Positions 34,598 to 43,529 are shown, counted from the first letter of the stretch. The stretch is 64,000 bases of DNA from Burkholderiales bacterium (GCA_016790635.1 JAEUOR010000010.1:1-64000), one strand, 5' to 3'. Notes: generated by a model from the letters alone, not told the origin. A program made the numbers and translations.

Positions 34598-35563
34598 CTA
34601 ATCCACCTGGATATTGCCAGCCTTGATCACCGGCGCCCAGAATCGCATCTGGCCCTGGATGAATTCCAGGAAGCGATCCGACCCGCGCACCGACAAGGAC
34701 AGGCCCAGCACCGGATCGGACAGGCGCGCCTGCATGTCCGGCGCGTTGAGGATGTCGAGCAGTTCCTTCTCCAGGCGTGCGGCGACGGCGCGCGGCGTCT
34801 GCGCCGGCGCGGAGATGCCGAGCCACGACACCGCCTGTACGCCCGGTGCGATCTCGTCGAGCGTCGGCACGTCGGGATAGGCCGGCACGCGCTTTTCGCT
34901 GGTGACCGCGAGCACGCGCACCTTGCCGGCCTTGACCAGCTCGCCGGCGCTGGCCGTGAGCATCATCTCGAGCCGGCCGCCGAGCAGGTCGGTGAGCGCC
35001 GGCGCCGGTCCCTTGTAGGGAATGTGGGTCATGTTGAGGTTGAGTGACTGCTTGAGCATTTCCGCAGCCAGGAAGCCCGAGGTGCCGATGCCGGCCGAGG
35101 CGTAGTTGACCGTACCGGGCTTCGCGCGTACCAGGGCGACGAACTCCTGAATGCTTCGGACCGGGGAATCCGCCTTGACGATCACGTACTGCGGGTACAG
35201 CCCGATGAGCACGATGTGCTGGAAATCCTTGATCGGGTCGTAGGGGATCTTCCGGTACATCAGCGGGCCCGGCGCGATCGACGAGTTGTAGGTCGCGAGC
35301 AGTGTGTAGCCGTCCGGCGCGGCCTTGGCGACCTGGTCGGTCCCCAGCGTCGAGCCGGCGCCGGGCCGGTTGTCGATCACGATCGGCTGCTTGAGCACGG
35401 TGCCGAGGCGATCGACCACCAGGCGCAGCGCCACTTCGGTGCTGGTGCCGGCGGCAAACGGGATCACCAGCCGGATCGGTTGCGCCGGATAGGTTTGCGC
35501 CCGGGCGCCGAAGCTGGTGAACGCGGCGAAAGCAAATACGAGGGCGAAGCGGGCGATGCGCAT
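34598..35563 (-). CDS. Bug/TctC-family periplasmic solute receptor
   Basis: 321 residues from the ATG at 35563 (MRIARFALVFAFAAF), signal peptide to about residue 23 (ARAQ). Mature motifs are YPAQPIRLVIPFAAGTSTE, IVIDNRPGAGST and AAPDGYTLL. It lies 75 nt downstream of the alpha/beta hydrolase on the same strand. No permease genes are present nearby. Confidence 0.9.
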   Translation of the reverse strand: MRIARFALVFAFAAFTSFGARAQTYPAQPIRLVIPFAAGTSTEVALRLVVDRLGTVLKQPIVIDNRPGAGSTLGTDQVAKAAPDGYTLLATYNSSIAPGPLMYRKIPYDPIKDFQHIVLIGLYPQYVIVKADSPVRSIQEFVALVRAKPGTVNYASAGIGTSGFLAAEMLKQSLNLNMTHIPYKGPAPALTDLLGGRLEMMLTASAGELVKAGKVRVLAVTSEKRVPAYPDVPTLDEIAPGVQAVSWLGISAPAQTPRAVAARLEKELLDILNAPDMQARLSDPVLGLSLSVRGSDRFLEFIQGQMRFWAPVIKAGNIQVD

Positions 35564-35638
35564 GATCCGTCTTTCGTGGAGGGAAGGGGGGTAAACCGGC
35601 GGCGCTTGCTCGTATTGGAAGGGGTTGCCCATGAGTGG

Positions 35639-36412
35639 TCAGGCCGCACTTCGCAGGAACGACCGGATGGCGTTGGCGACCTGGACGGGCCGTGTCAGCG
35701 TAGGCACGTGTCCGGCATTGTCCAGGACTACCAAAGAGGCGTTCGGCAAGGCGTTGACAAGATCCGCTGCGCGATCAAGCGGCACGATCTTGTCGAGCGA
35801 ACCGTGCAGCACAAGCGTTGGCTGCCTGATCCTGGCAATGTCGGCGGTAACGTCGGTTTCTGATCCGACGATGCGCAGGGCGATCGCCGCTTCAGGACTG
35901 GCCCGCGCAAGAAGCTTGCGCCCCCATTCCTTGATGTGCTCGGAATCGGTCTCTGGAACACACAGTTGAACGAAACGTTCTATGGTTGCTGCATAGTTGG
36001 AGCGCAATCCTTGCAGAAACGGATCGCTTTCGACAGCAACCCCACGCGAGTACATGCCGTCGACGATGACCAGGTGCGAGACCCGATCAGGATACCGGGC
36101 GGCGACTGCGAGAGCCGTCTGAGCGCCAGCCGACTCTGCGGCCAGTACGCACTGGCCGATCCCATACGCATCGAGAACCGCCAGCGCATCGGAAACAAGG
36201 TTGTCGAAGCTGATTGCTTCGGGTGTGGTGATGCTGATTCCTGTTCCTCGGTGGTCATAACTGACCACGGCATGGTCCTCGCTCAGCATGGCGAGCGGCT
36301 CCTGCCACAGCTCTGAACTACCGATCCATCCACCGATCGCCAGAATGGCTTGGCCACCGGCAGGTCCGCTTCGGGAGGCATACAGCTTCGCACCGGGTAC
36401 ATCGAAGAACAT
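35639..36412 (-). CDS. Alpha/beta hydrolase
   Basis: 257 residues from the ATG at 36412, with GGAGA 6 bases upstream. The catalytic triad is S94 in AESAGA (Ala rather than Gly at the first position of the elbow), D207 in HGSLDKIVP and H235 in NAGHVP. The lid and oxyanion region GGWIGSSELW fit the 3-oxoadipate enol-lactonase/non-haem peroxidase group. The exact substrate is unknown. Base composition appears lower in GC than that of its neighbours, which suggests later acquisition. Confidence 0.85.
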   Translation of the reverse strand: MFFDVPGAKLYASRSGPAGGQAILAIGGWIGSSELWQEPLAMLSEDHAVVSYDHRGTGISITTPEAISFDNLVSDALAVLDAYGIGQCVLAAESAGAQTALAVAARYPDRVSHLVIVDGMYSRGVAVESDPFLQGLRSNYAATIERFVQLCVPETDSEHIKEWGRKLLARASPEAAIALRIVGSETDVTADIARIRQPTLVLHGSLDKIVPLDRAADLVNALPNASLVVLDNAGHVPTLTRPVQVANAIRSFLRSAA

Positions 36413-36726
36413 CTGAACTCTCCATGGATGAGTTGTCGTGCTGCCTAAGGTCGCCAGTCATCCGACTACGCGGTCGGGTCGGGCGCAGCGATCTGCTGAT
36501 GACTATATCTGGACAGAGCGGGTTACGTAACTGCCTAAGTATCCTGCTTCGCCGTCGAACACAAGCGAGAACAAAGTCCGTCTGCGGGCGCGGAATTCGT
36601 CGCTATTGCGCAGCCTCTGCCAGCGCCAGGGACTATTTGGCGGGCGGTTGCTTCGCCACGTCGAGCCGCATCCACCAAGTGGACATATGGAATGTCCCGG
36701 TTCTCGACAGCCTGGTAGCGCTCAAG
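36413..36726. other. 314-bp non-coding interval with lower-GC sequence
   Basis: No gene with a convincing start, codon pattern or motif is seen on either strand between the hydrolase and the cupin. A 9-base direct repeat, CTGCCTAAG, occurs at 36441-36449 and 36531-36539. The GC content looks lower than in the flanks, matching the hydrolase gene. It may hold the promoter of the hydrolase or be a remnant of an insertion. Confidence 0.5.
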
Positions 36727-37158
36727 TTAAGGACCGGTGGGCCCGGGTGGCGTTTCCCGAAACCAATCGACAATGCTCGGCATGTGCTGCTCGAAGTTGC
36801 CGGGATACGAGAAATTGAGCATGCCCGCGCGGGCTGCGCTCCGGTTCTCGAAGTCATGGGTTACCCCTCCTGGAACGAGCACGAAGGAGCCTTTGGGGGC
36901 CTCGACCCAAGTATCGGCGACCAGAACTGACATCGTCCCTTCGACCACGTAAAAGATGTCATCCTCGGCATGAGAGTGAGGGCCAGGCCCCTTCGTCCTG
37001 GGCTCGAGCCACCATTCCGAGATCGAATAGCCCTCGTTGGTCTCCTTGCCGTCAGCCTTGAAGACCGCGCTCATTCCGCCCATGGCATAGGAGCGGCCCT
37101 GACCGGGAGCGAGCACAACAGCGGCTCTGGGCGGGTGTAGCTGCGGGTCGTTGTCCAT
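36727..37158 (-). CDS. Cupin-domain protein, copy 1
   Basis: 143 residues; GAGGA lies 6 bases before the ATG. A single cupin barrel with metal-site motif GPHSHAEDDIFYVVEG (His, His, Glu) and a second motif around GGVTHDF. Small cupins of this type bind a divalent metal and act as isomerases, dioxygenases or sensors. It is preceded by another cupin 32 nt upstream; the two are not close duplicates. Confidence 0.85.
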   Translation of the reverse strand: MDNDPQLHPPRAAVVLAPGQGRSYAMGGMSAVFKADGKETNEGYSISEWWLEPRTKGPGPHSHAEDDIFYVVEGTMSVLVADTWVEAPKGSFVLVPGGVTHDFENRSAARAGMLNFSYPGNFEQHMPSIVDWFRETPPGPTGP

Positions 37159-37190
37159 ACTGGGTCCTCATCGGGGGGCCGCCGCCCCGG

Positions 37191-37586
37191 CTACGCCCAA
37201 GTCTTCCGCGGCGGGCTCTTGACCTCGACCTGAATGCAGTCCTCCAGCGCCTCGGAAAAATGCGGCACGCCGCGCGGGTGCATCCAGGCATCGCCGGCCT
37301 CGGCGATGAACTCCTCGCCGCCGATGACCAGGCGCATGCGGCCGCTCACCAGGTAGGCGATCGACTCGTGGTCGTCGTGCTGGTGCACCGGGTCCTGCAT
37401 GCCCTTGGCCTTGAAGGCCTGCAGGAACAGCATGTCGTTGCCGACCAGGAGCGGCTTGATGGTGAGCTTGCCGGGTTCCTCGATGACGCCTTCGATCGCG
37501 GTGATCATGAGATCAGGCACGCTGGCGCCGCGGCGAAAAAAGACCCCGGAGGGTTTGAGAGCACGCTCGTTGTCGGTGGGTTTCAT
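37191..37586 (-). CDS. Cupin-domain protein, copy 2
   Basis: 131 residues from the ATG at 37586 (MKPTDNERALKPSG); AGGA is 8 bases upstream. Metal ligands are in DPVHQHDDHESIAYLVSG and the second motif in PRGVPHFSE. It is divergent from the Bug receptor at 37664, with 77 bp between them, and is probably co-transcribed with the next cupin. Confidence 0.85.
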   Translation of the reverse strand: MKPTDNERALKPSGVFFRRGASVPDLMITAIEGVIEEPGKLTIKPLLVGNDMLFLQAFKAKGMQDPVHQHDDHESIAYLVSGRMRLVIGGEEFIAEAGDAWMHPRGVPHFSEALEDCIQVEVKSPPRKTWA

Positions 37587-37663
37587 GAGGGTATTCCTGA
37601 AGGGCGCCGCCATGCGGGCTGTGGGATGATACGCGCCGTCTTGCAACCTGTCAGGAGCCTTTC

Positions 37664-38617
37664 ATGCGTACCCTGGTTTTGGCGCTTCTCGCCGCTTTCA
37701 CCTTCGCCGCCCAGGCCCAGAACTGGCCCACGCGTCAGGTCACCATCGTCGTTCCCTATCCCCCGGGCGGGCTCATCGATCTGGTGGCGCGCATCCTGCA
37801 GCCGCGCCTGCAGCAGGAACTGGGGCAGTCGGTGGTGGTCGAGAACCGCTCGGGCGCGGGTGGCAATGTCGGCGCCGAATCGGTCGCGCGCTCGGGGGCC
37901 GACGGGCACACCATCCTGCTGGGCAACCCGTCCCTGGGCATCAGCCCCTTGATCTACGATCGGCTCAACTATCGCCCGCAGGAGGACCTGGCGTATGTCG
38001 GACGCTATGGCACGGTGCCCAACGTCCTCCTGGTCAATCCGGGTCTGAAGGCCACGACCGTCAAGGATCTGGTGGCGCACATCAAGGCCAACCCGGGTCG
38101 GCTCAACTACGCCTCCAATGGCTTCGGGACCTCTCCGCAGATGTCGATGGAGATGTTCAAGGCCATGACCAACACCTTCATCGTGCACATCCCGTTCCGT
38201 GGCTCGGCACCGGCGGTGTCCTCGGTGCTGGGCGGCGAGACCCAGATGATGTTCGACAATCTTCCGCCGGTGATCCCGCAGATCAAGGCGGGCAAGCTGC
38301 GCGCTCTGGGGGTGACGAGCCTGGCACGTTCCGCGGCCATGCCGGAACTGCCGACCCTGGACGAGTCCGGACTCAAGGGCTTTGAAGTCACTTCCTGGTT
38401 CGGATTGAACGTCGCCGCGGCGACGCCGCGCGAGATCGTCATGCGCTTGAACCAGGCGCTCAACCGCTCCACCTCCGACCCGAAAGTCCGCGAACAGCTG
38501 GAGTCGCGCGGCGCCTCGCTGGTGCAGGAGACGCCAGATGACTACATGAAGTTCATTCGCGCCGAACTGGCCAAGTGGGGCCCCATCGTCAAGCGCGCCG
38601 GGGTGAAAGCGGAGTAG
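37664..38617 (+). CDS. Bug/TctC-family periplasmic solute receptor
   Basis: 317 residues; AGGAG is 6 bases before the ATG. Signal peptide about 1-18 (FAAQAQ). Mature motifs: WPTRQVTIVVPYPPGGLID, VVVENRSGAGGN, GADGHTILL. It leads a unit with the CoA-transferase that follows 65 nt later, so its ligand is plausibly the acid activated by that enzyme. Confidence 0.9.
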   Translation: MRTLVLALLAAFTFAAQAQNWPTRQVTIVVPYPPGGLIDLVARILQPRLQQELGQSVVVENRSGAGGNVGAESVARSGADGHTILLGNPSLGISPLIYDRLNYRPQEDLAYVGRYGTVPNVLLVNPGLKATTVKDLVAHIKANPGRLNYASNGFGTSPQMSMEMFKAMTNTFIVHIPFRGSAPAVSSVLGGETQMMFDNLPPVIPQIKAGKLRALGVTSLARSAAMPELPTLDESGLKGFEVTSWFGLNVAAATPREIVMRLNQALNRSTSDPKVREQLESRGASLVQETPDDYMKFIRAELAKWGPIVKRAGVKAE

Positions 38618-38682
38618 TCGGGGCGGCCGGCGCTCCGGACGCAGGCGCGGTCGCCTGGTTTCCCTGCGAGGCAAGGAATCAC

Positions 38683-39849
38683 ATGGCTGATCAGACCGGC
38701 GCTGACCCTCCGCTGGCCGGAGTGCGGGTCCTGGAGTTCGGCCAGTACATCGCCGCCACCTCAGCCGGCCAGGCGCTGGCCGATCTGGGGGCGGACGTGG
38801 TCAAGGTCGAGTCGCCTGCGGGCGACCCGGCCCGGCGCCTGGGCTGGAAGAAGGATGACTTCGGGCCCATGTTCGTCGCCTACAACCGCGGCAAGCGATC
38901 GGTGGTTGCCGATCTTTCGGGCGAGGAGGGCAGGGCCACCGCGCTGCGCCTGGCCTTGTCCGCCGACGTCGTCTTGCAGAACGCGCGCCCGGGCATCATG
39001 CAGCGCGCTGGCCTGGACGCGGCGTCGCTGCGCGCGCGCAAGCCCGGCCTGATCGTGGGCAGCGTCAGCGGCTTCGGCGCGGACACGCCTTATGCCGGGC
39101 GTCCCGGCTTCGACATCGCCGCGCAGGCCGAAAGCGGCATGATGAGCCTGAACGGCAGCGCGGACGGCCCGCCGACGCGCGTGGGCTTTCCCGTTGTCGA
39201 CCTGATGAGCGCGGGTGCGCTGACCAACGGTGTGCTGGCAGCGCTGGTGCGACGCGGCGTCAGCGGTGCCGGCGCGACCGTTGATGTGGCCTTGCTTGAA
39301 GTGGCCACCCAGGCGTTGGCGCAACAGTGGGCCGAGGTTGCCTTGAGCGGCCAGATTCCGGAGCGCCGCGGCAACGGCGCCGGGAATGCGGCGCCGACCG
39401 GAGAGGTGGTGCAGAGCAGCGATGGCGCGATCGTCGTCTCGGCGTTCCACGACTCCCATTGGGCAGCGCTTGCGCGCGCGCTCGGGCGCGAGGCCTGGAT
39501 CACCGACGCGCGTTTCCTGACCGCTGCGACGCGTTTTGCCAATTTGGCCGAACTCCAGGCTGAACTGCGCTCGGCCTGTGCCGGCAAGAGCTCAGAGGAG
39601 CTGTGCGAACTCATCGCGGGTGCCGGCGTCGTGGTCGGCGCAGTGCGCACGCTGGGTACCGTGCGCGAAGGCGTGCATGGCCTGCCGGCATCGCTTTGCG
39701 CCCAGGTTGGAGGCACTGCGCGCGGTATCATCGACGTGCCTGCGCGAGCGTATCGCATCGACGGACTGCATCCTGCGGCAGGGCGCCTGCCGGGGATTGG
39801 CGAGCACACGCAGGAAGTGCTGCGCGAGTGGCCGCTGTATGCAGGGTAG
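38683..39849 (+). CDS. CaiB/BaiF CoA-transferase (class III), copy 3
   Basis: 388 residues from the ATG at 38683, with AAGGA 5 bases upstream. Motifs are RVLEFGQYIAATSAGQALAD and ADVVKVESPAGDPAR, and D173 in VGFPVVDLMSAG is the expected nucleophile. Placed between two Bug receptors in one transcription direction. A hairpin follows its stop, so the downstream Bug-pobA pair may be transcribed separately. Confidence 0.9.
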   Translation: MADQTGADPPLAGVRVLEFGQYIAATSAGQALADLGADVVKVESPAGDPARRLGWKKDDFGPMFVAYNRGKRSVVADLSGEEGRATALRLALSADVVLQNARPGIMQRAGLDAASLRARKPGLIVGSVSGFGADTPYAGRPGFDIAAQAESGMMSLNGSADGPPTRVGFPVVDLMSAGALTNGVLAALVRRGVSGAGATVDVALLEVATQALAQQWAEVALSGQIPERRGNGAGNAAPTGEVVQSSDGAIVVSAFHDSHWAALARALGREAWITDARFLTAATRFANLAELQAELRSACAGKSSEELCELIAGAGVVVGAVRTLGTVREGVHGLPASLCAQVGGTARGIIDVPARAYRIDGLHPAAGRLPGIGEHTQEVLREWPLYAG

Positions 39850-39850
39850 G

Positions 39851-39872
39851 GCGCGGCCTTTTGGGGCCGCGC
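39851..39872 (+). terminator. GC-rich hairpin after the CoA-transferase
   Basis: GCGCGGCC, loop TTTTGG, GGCCGCGC: an 8-bp stem directly after the stop, with no U-tract downstream. Confidence 0.55.
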
Positions 39873-39921
39873 GGCGGAACGCCACCGCGGATGGCGTAAC
39901 ACCCCTGATCGAGGATGCTCA

Positions 39922-40890
39922 ATGAAGATGTGGCGAAGCGGTTTGACGATGCTGGCGGTTTGCCTGGCAACGGCCGGGGTGCAGGCCCAGGAGTGGCCGG
40001 CGCGGCCGCTCAAGATCATCGTGCCGTTCCCGGCGGGCGGAAACACCGACGCGGTGGCGCGCATGGTCGCCACGCGCTTGTCCGACATTCTTGGGCAGGG
40101 CGTCGCCGTGGAGAACAAGGCCGGCGCCGGCGGGGTGATCGCCACCGACTTCGTCGCCAAGTCCGCGCCGGACGGCTATACGCTCCTCATGTCATCGACC
40201 GGGCCTCATACCGTGATGCCAGCCATGATGCCCAAGATTCCCTACGATGCCGTGCGTGACCTGGTGCCGATCAGCAACGTCGCCTCCAACGCGCAGGTGC
40301 TGCTGGTGCACCCGTCGGTCGCGGCCAGGAACGTCCCGGAACTGATCGCGCTCCTCAAGCGCGAGCCAGGCAAGCATGCCTACGGCTCCGGCGGCGTGGC
40401 CAGCACCACGCACATGTCGGGCGAACTCTTCAAGTCCATGGCCGGGGTCAACATGATCCACGTGCCCTTCAAGGGCGGCGCGCCGCTGGCGGTCGCATCG
40501 CTTGCCGGCGAGGTTCCGGTGTCGTTCAACAACATGTTCGACGCCTTGCCGCACATCCGCGTTGGCAAGCTGCGCGGCCTGGCGGTGACCAGCAGTGCAC
40601 GCCAGGCGCAACTCCCCGATCTGCCGACCCTGGCCGAGACCGGGCTGGCAGGCTACGAATCGGGCCCGTGGAACGGCGTGGTGGCGCCGGCCGGCACCCC
40701 GCCGGCGATCATCAGCCGCCTGTCGCAGGCGGTGCAGCGCATCGTGCGCGAACCGGCGTTCCAGGCGCGCATGGCGGAGATTGGCTCGGTGCCCATCGGC
40801 GATACGCCTGAGCAGTTTCGTGCCCATATCGCGGTCGAACTGACGCGCTGGGCCAAGGTGGTCAAGGATTCCGGCGCCAAGCTCGAATAG
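39922..40890 (+). CDS. Bug/TctC receptor paired with PobA-like hydroxylase
   Basis: 322 residues; GAGG lies 7 bases before the ATG. Signal peptide about 1-22 (GVQAQ). Motifs: WPARPLKIIVPFPAGGNTD, VAVENKAGAGGV, SAPDGYTLL. The next gene, a 4-hydroxybenzoate hydroxylase homologue, begins 9 nt after its stop, so the ligand is likely a hydroxylated aromatic acid. Confidence 0.9.
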   Translation: MKMWRSGLTMLAVCLATAGVQAQEWPARPLKIIVPFPAGGNTDAVARMVATRLSDILGQGVAVENKAGAGGVIATDFVAKSAPDGYTLLMSSTGPHTVMPAMMPKIPYDAVRDLVPISNVASNAQVLLVHPSVAARNVPELIALLKREPGKHAYGSGGVASTTHMSGELFKSMAGVNMIHVPFKGGAPLAVASLAGEVPVSFNNMFDALPHIRVGKLRGLAVTSSARQAQLPDLPTLAETGLAGYESGPWNGVVAPAGTPPAIISRLSQAVQRIVREPAFQARMAEIGSVPIGDTPEQFRAHIAVELTRWAKVVKDSGAKLE

Positions 40891-40899
40891 GGGCGGGCG

Positions 40900-42081
40900 A
40901 TGAGCGCAGACACCCAGGTGGCGATCGTCGGCGCCGGTCCGGCGGGATTGTTGCTGTCGCATATGCTGGGGGAAGCCGGCATCGACTGCGTGGTCTTCGA
41001 GCGCGGCGATCGCGAGCACGTCGGTACGCGTTTGCGCGCCGGCGGGCTCGAGCATGGCGCAGTTGATCTGCTCCGCTCGCTGGGGTTGGGGCAGCGTCTG
41101 GACGCCATCGGCCTCCTGGTCGAGCGCACCGACTTTCGCTTCGACGGGCGCGGCCACCGCGTCGATTTCAAGGCGGCCACCGGCCACAACTTCACCATCT
41201 ATCCGCAGTACGAGATCGTCACCGACCTGCTCGCGGCGCATGCGGCCCGCGGGCGCGAGGTCAAGTTCAATACCCCGGTGACGCGCATCGAGGGCCTGGA
41301 CGGCGAGCGCCCGGTCATCCGCTACGAGGAGGGCGGGGCGGCGCGGCAACTCAACTGCGACTTCGTGGCCGGGTGCGACGGCTACCACGGGGTGTGCCGC
41401 CCCGCGATTCCCGCCGGCGTGATCCGCGTCTACGAGGAGGTCTATCCGTTCGGCTGGCTGGGGATCCTGGCGCAGGTGGCGCCGCCTTCTTTGGAGGTCG
41501 CCTATTCCTGTCACGACGACGGCTTTGCGATGAGCAGCTTTCGCGCGCCCGAGGTGAGTCGGCTGTACCTGCAGTGCGAGTCCGACGACCGCGCGGAAGA
41601 CTGGTCGGATGACCGCATCTGGAGCGAACTCGTGCGACGCCTGGACGTGCCGGAACGGCCCGCGGTCCGGCCCGGGCCCATCGTGCAAAAGAGCGTCACG
41701 GCCATGAAGAGCTTTGTCATCGAGCCGATGCAGTACGGGCGGCTGTTCATGGCCGGCGATGCCGCGCACATCGTCCCGCCAACCGGCGCCAAGGGCCTCA
41801 ACTCGGCCATGGCCGACATCAGTGTGCTGGCGCCTGCCTTGATCGACTTTTACCGCCGCGGCTCGCGCGCCCGGCTGGACGGCTACTCCGCGCAGGCGAT
41901 GCAGCGGGTCTGGCAGGTGCAGCGCTTTGCCGCCGACATGTGCCGTCTGCTGCACCGCTTCCCCGGCATGAGCGACTTCGAGCGCCGCATGCAGCGCGAG
42001 CGCCTGGCGTACATGACCGGCACGCCGACCGGCGTGCTCACCTACGCGGAGAATTTCGTCGGCTTGCCGTTCGACGCGTGA
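40900..42081 (+). CDS. pobA: 4-hydroxybenzoate 3-monooxygenase-like flavoprotein
   Basis: 393 residues, one fewer than the Pseudomonas fluorescens enzyme. FAD motif GAGPAG is at 11-16, the second FAD block GDAAHIVPPTGAKGLN at 287-301. Substrate residues known from that enzyme are kept: Y202 (Tyr201), S213 (Ser212), R215 (Arg214), Y223 (Tyr222), P294 and T295. Tyr385, which activates the substrate phenol, is F386 here (AENFVGLPF). The reaction in the family is NADPH- and O2-dependent hydroxylation of 4-hydroxybenzoate to protocatechuate. The change may alter rate or substrate. No ring-cleavage genes lie nearby. Confidence 0.85.
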   Translation: MSADTQVAIVGAGPAGLLLSHMLGEAGIDCVVFERGDREHVGTRLRAGGLEHGAVDLLRSLGLGQRLDAIGLLVERTDFRFDGRGHRVDFKAATGHNFTIYPQYEIVTDLLAAHAARGREVKFNTPVTRIEGLDGERPVIRYEEGGAARQLNCDFVAGCDGYHGVCRPAIPAGVIRVYEEVYPFGWLGILAQVAPPSLEVAYSCHDDGFAMSSFRAPEVSRLYLQCESDDRAEDWSDDRIWSELVRRLDVPERPAVRPGPIVQKSVTAMKSFVIEPMQYGRLFMAGDAAHIVPPTGAKGLNSAMADISVLAPALIDFYRRGSRARLDGYSAQAMQRVWQVQRFAADMCRLLHRFPGMSDFERRMQRERLAYMTGTPTGVLTYAENFVGLPFDA

Positions 42082-42220
42082 TCGGCATGTCGCACGGCCA
42101 TGCAGTGCGTGGCAGAATGCCGGCCGCGTCGCGTCGCCGGTTGCTTGGCGACTGGCGGCTTTTCTTGCCTGCTTTGACCCGCTTTCGATCCGCGCCCGCG
42201 CGCAGCCTTCCGGAGTTCGC

Positions 42221-43129
42221 ATGCCTTCGCGTCGTTCCTTCCTTGCCATAGCCGCCAGCGCAGCCGCGCTGCGCGCTGGATCTGCCGCCGCCCAGGAGCG
42301 CTTCTCGCCCTTCGTCGGCAGCAACCTCGACAACGTCCGGCGCATGGTCGAACTCGCCGCGCTGCGCGCCGGCGACACCGTGATCGATCTCGGCTCCGGC
42401 GACGGACGCATCGTCTTCGCTGCCCTGCAGTCGCGCCCTGACGTGCGCGGCATCGGCGTGGACATCAACGCCGAGCTGGTGCAGAAGTCCAACGCGGCCG
42501 CGCTCGAGCGCGGTGTCGCCGACCGCGTGCGCTTCCTGCACCAGAATGCCTTCGACGCCGACCTCACCAAGGTCGACGTGATTTTCATGTGGCTGTTCCC
42601 GGAACTGATGCGCCTCTTGCGTCCCAAGATCCTGGCGCAGGCGCGCCCCGGCACGCGCGTGGTCGCCGCGACCTGGGACCTGGGCAGCTGGCCGCCCGAC
42701 ATGATCGACGACCCGGGCGGCGGCGCCAGCCCGGTGCGACGCTGGGTGGTGCCGGCGCGTGTCGAGGGCGGCTGGCAATGGGATGCCACGATCGGCGGGG
42801 TCAGCCATCGGTTCAGCGCGGTCTTCGAGCAGCGCATGCAGCATGCCGAGGGCGTGGTGCGGGTCGGCAATCGTCGCGAGATCCTGCAGCACGTCATCCT
42901 GCGCGGCGATGCGCTGCAGTTCGGCATACGCATGACGCTGCGCGGCGTGGGCTATATCGGCATGAGCCTGACCGGGCGCGTGCGCGGGGACACCATCGAG
43001 GGCATGATTCATGCCCAGGTGCCGCGTCCGGGTGACGACGAGGCGATGGACGACATCAGCCTGCCATGGCGCGCGCGCCGCGTCGCCAGTCCCGGTTTCT
43101 TCGGAGTGACCGGGACGGACCTGAACTGA
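42221..43129 (+). CDS. Exported SAM-methyltransferase-fold protein, copy 1
   Basis: 302 residues. The N-terminus MPSRRSFLAIAASAAALRAG with AAAQ at 22-25 is a signal peptide, Tat-like through its RR. Residues 30-155 are a Rossmann methyltransferase fold with motif I VIDLGSGDGRIV (54-65), acidic strand-2 end (GVDINAE) and DVIFMWLFPEL. Residues 170-302 are strand-rich. Closest in layout to small DOT1-like or KsdA-type methyltransferases, but with export. SAM is not normally present in the periplasm, so activity there is unexplained. A paralogue lies at 52726. Confidence 0.78.
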   Translation: MPSRRSFLAIAASAAALRAGSAAAQERFSPFVGSNLDNVRRMVELAALRAGDTVIDLGSGDGRIVFAALQSRPDVRGIGVDINAELVQKSNAAALERGVADRVRFLHQNAFDADLTKVDVIFMWLFPELMRLLRPKILAQARPGTRVVAATWDLGSWPPDMIDDPGGGASPVRRWVVPARVEGGWQWDATIGGVSHRFSAVFEQRMQHAEGVVRVGNRREILQHVILRGDALQFGIRMTLRGVGYIGMSLTGRVRGDTIEGMIHAQVPRPGDDEAMDDISLPWRARRVASPGFFGVTGTDLN

Positions 43130-43177
43130 GAGGCGAAGCGGCCGAGGGCAGACCCCGGCCCGACACTTGCGCTTTGC

Positions 43178-43510
43178 TCAGACGTACTCCGGTCGCGCCG
43201 GCGTGAACACGTCCAGGTTCAGCACCGCCTCATTGCCGACCACCTCGCCCCAGTGCATGGTATCGGGCGGGACGACCAAGAGGCCGCCAGGCCCAAGCAC
43301 GGTCTCTTCGTCTCCGACATGAAAACGGATCTGCCCGGCGATGATGTAGACGATCTGCTCGTGCGGGTGCTTGTGCGGGCTGGGCTTGTGGCCGGGCATC
43401 AGGCGGTGCAGGGCCACGGTGGCGCCCTGTCCGGTGAAGGCCTTGCGGTCCACGCCTTCGCGTACCGGTTGCCAGTCCATCTTGCTCCAGTCGATCTGGT
43501 GGATATTCAT
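43178..43510 (-). CDS. Cupin-domain protein at the end of the hyu-liv operon
   Basis: 110 residues; AAGGAG is 7 bases before the ATG. Single-barrel cupin with SPHKHPHEQIVYIIAGQIRF (His, His, Glu) and PPDTMHWGE. It lies 19 nt after livH, as the last gene of the iclR-hyu-liv operon, so it may process or sense the imported compound. Confidence 0.88.
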   Translation of the reverse strand: MNIHQIDWSKMDWQPVREGVDRKAFTGQGATVALHRLMPGHKPSPHKHPHEQIVYIIAGQIRFHVGDEETVLGPGGLLVVPPDTMHWGEVVGNEAVLNLDVFTPARPEYV

Positions 43511-43529
43511 CGCGTTTCTCCTTGAAGGC

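Noticed and set aside
36633..36857. Possible pseudogene upstream of the hydrolase, with a frame reading PYVHLVD
   Set aside because: The similarity to patatin-like proteins is only a few residues and no longer alignment can be seen by eye.
40192..42933. 913-codon minus-strand frame over pobA and its neighbours
   Set aside because: Caused by high GC at third positions on the coding strand; it spans three real genes and lacks any domain.
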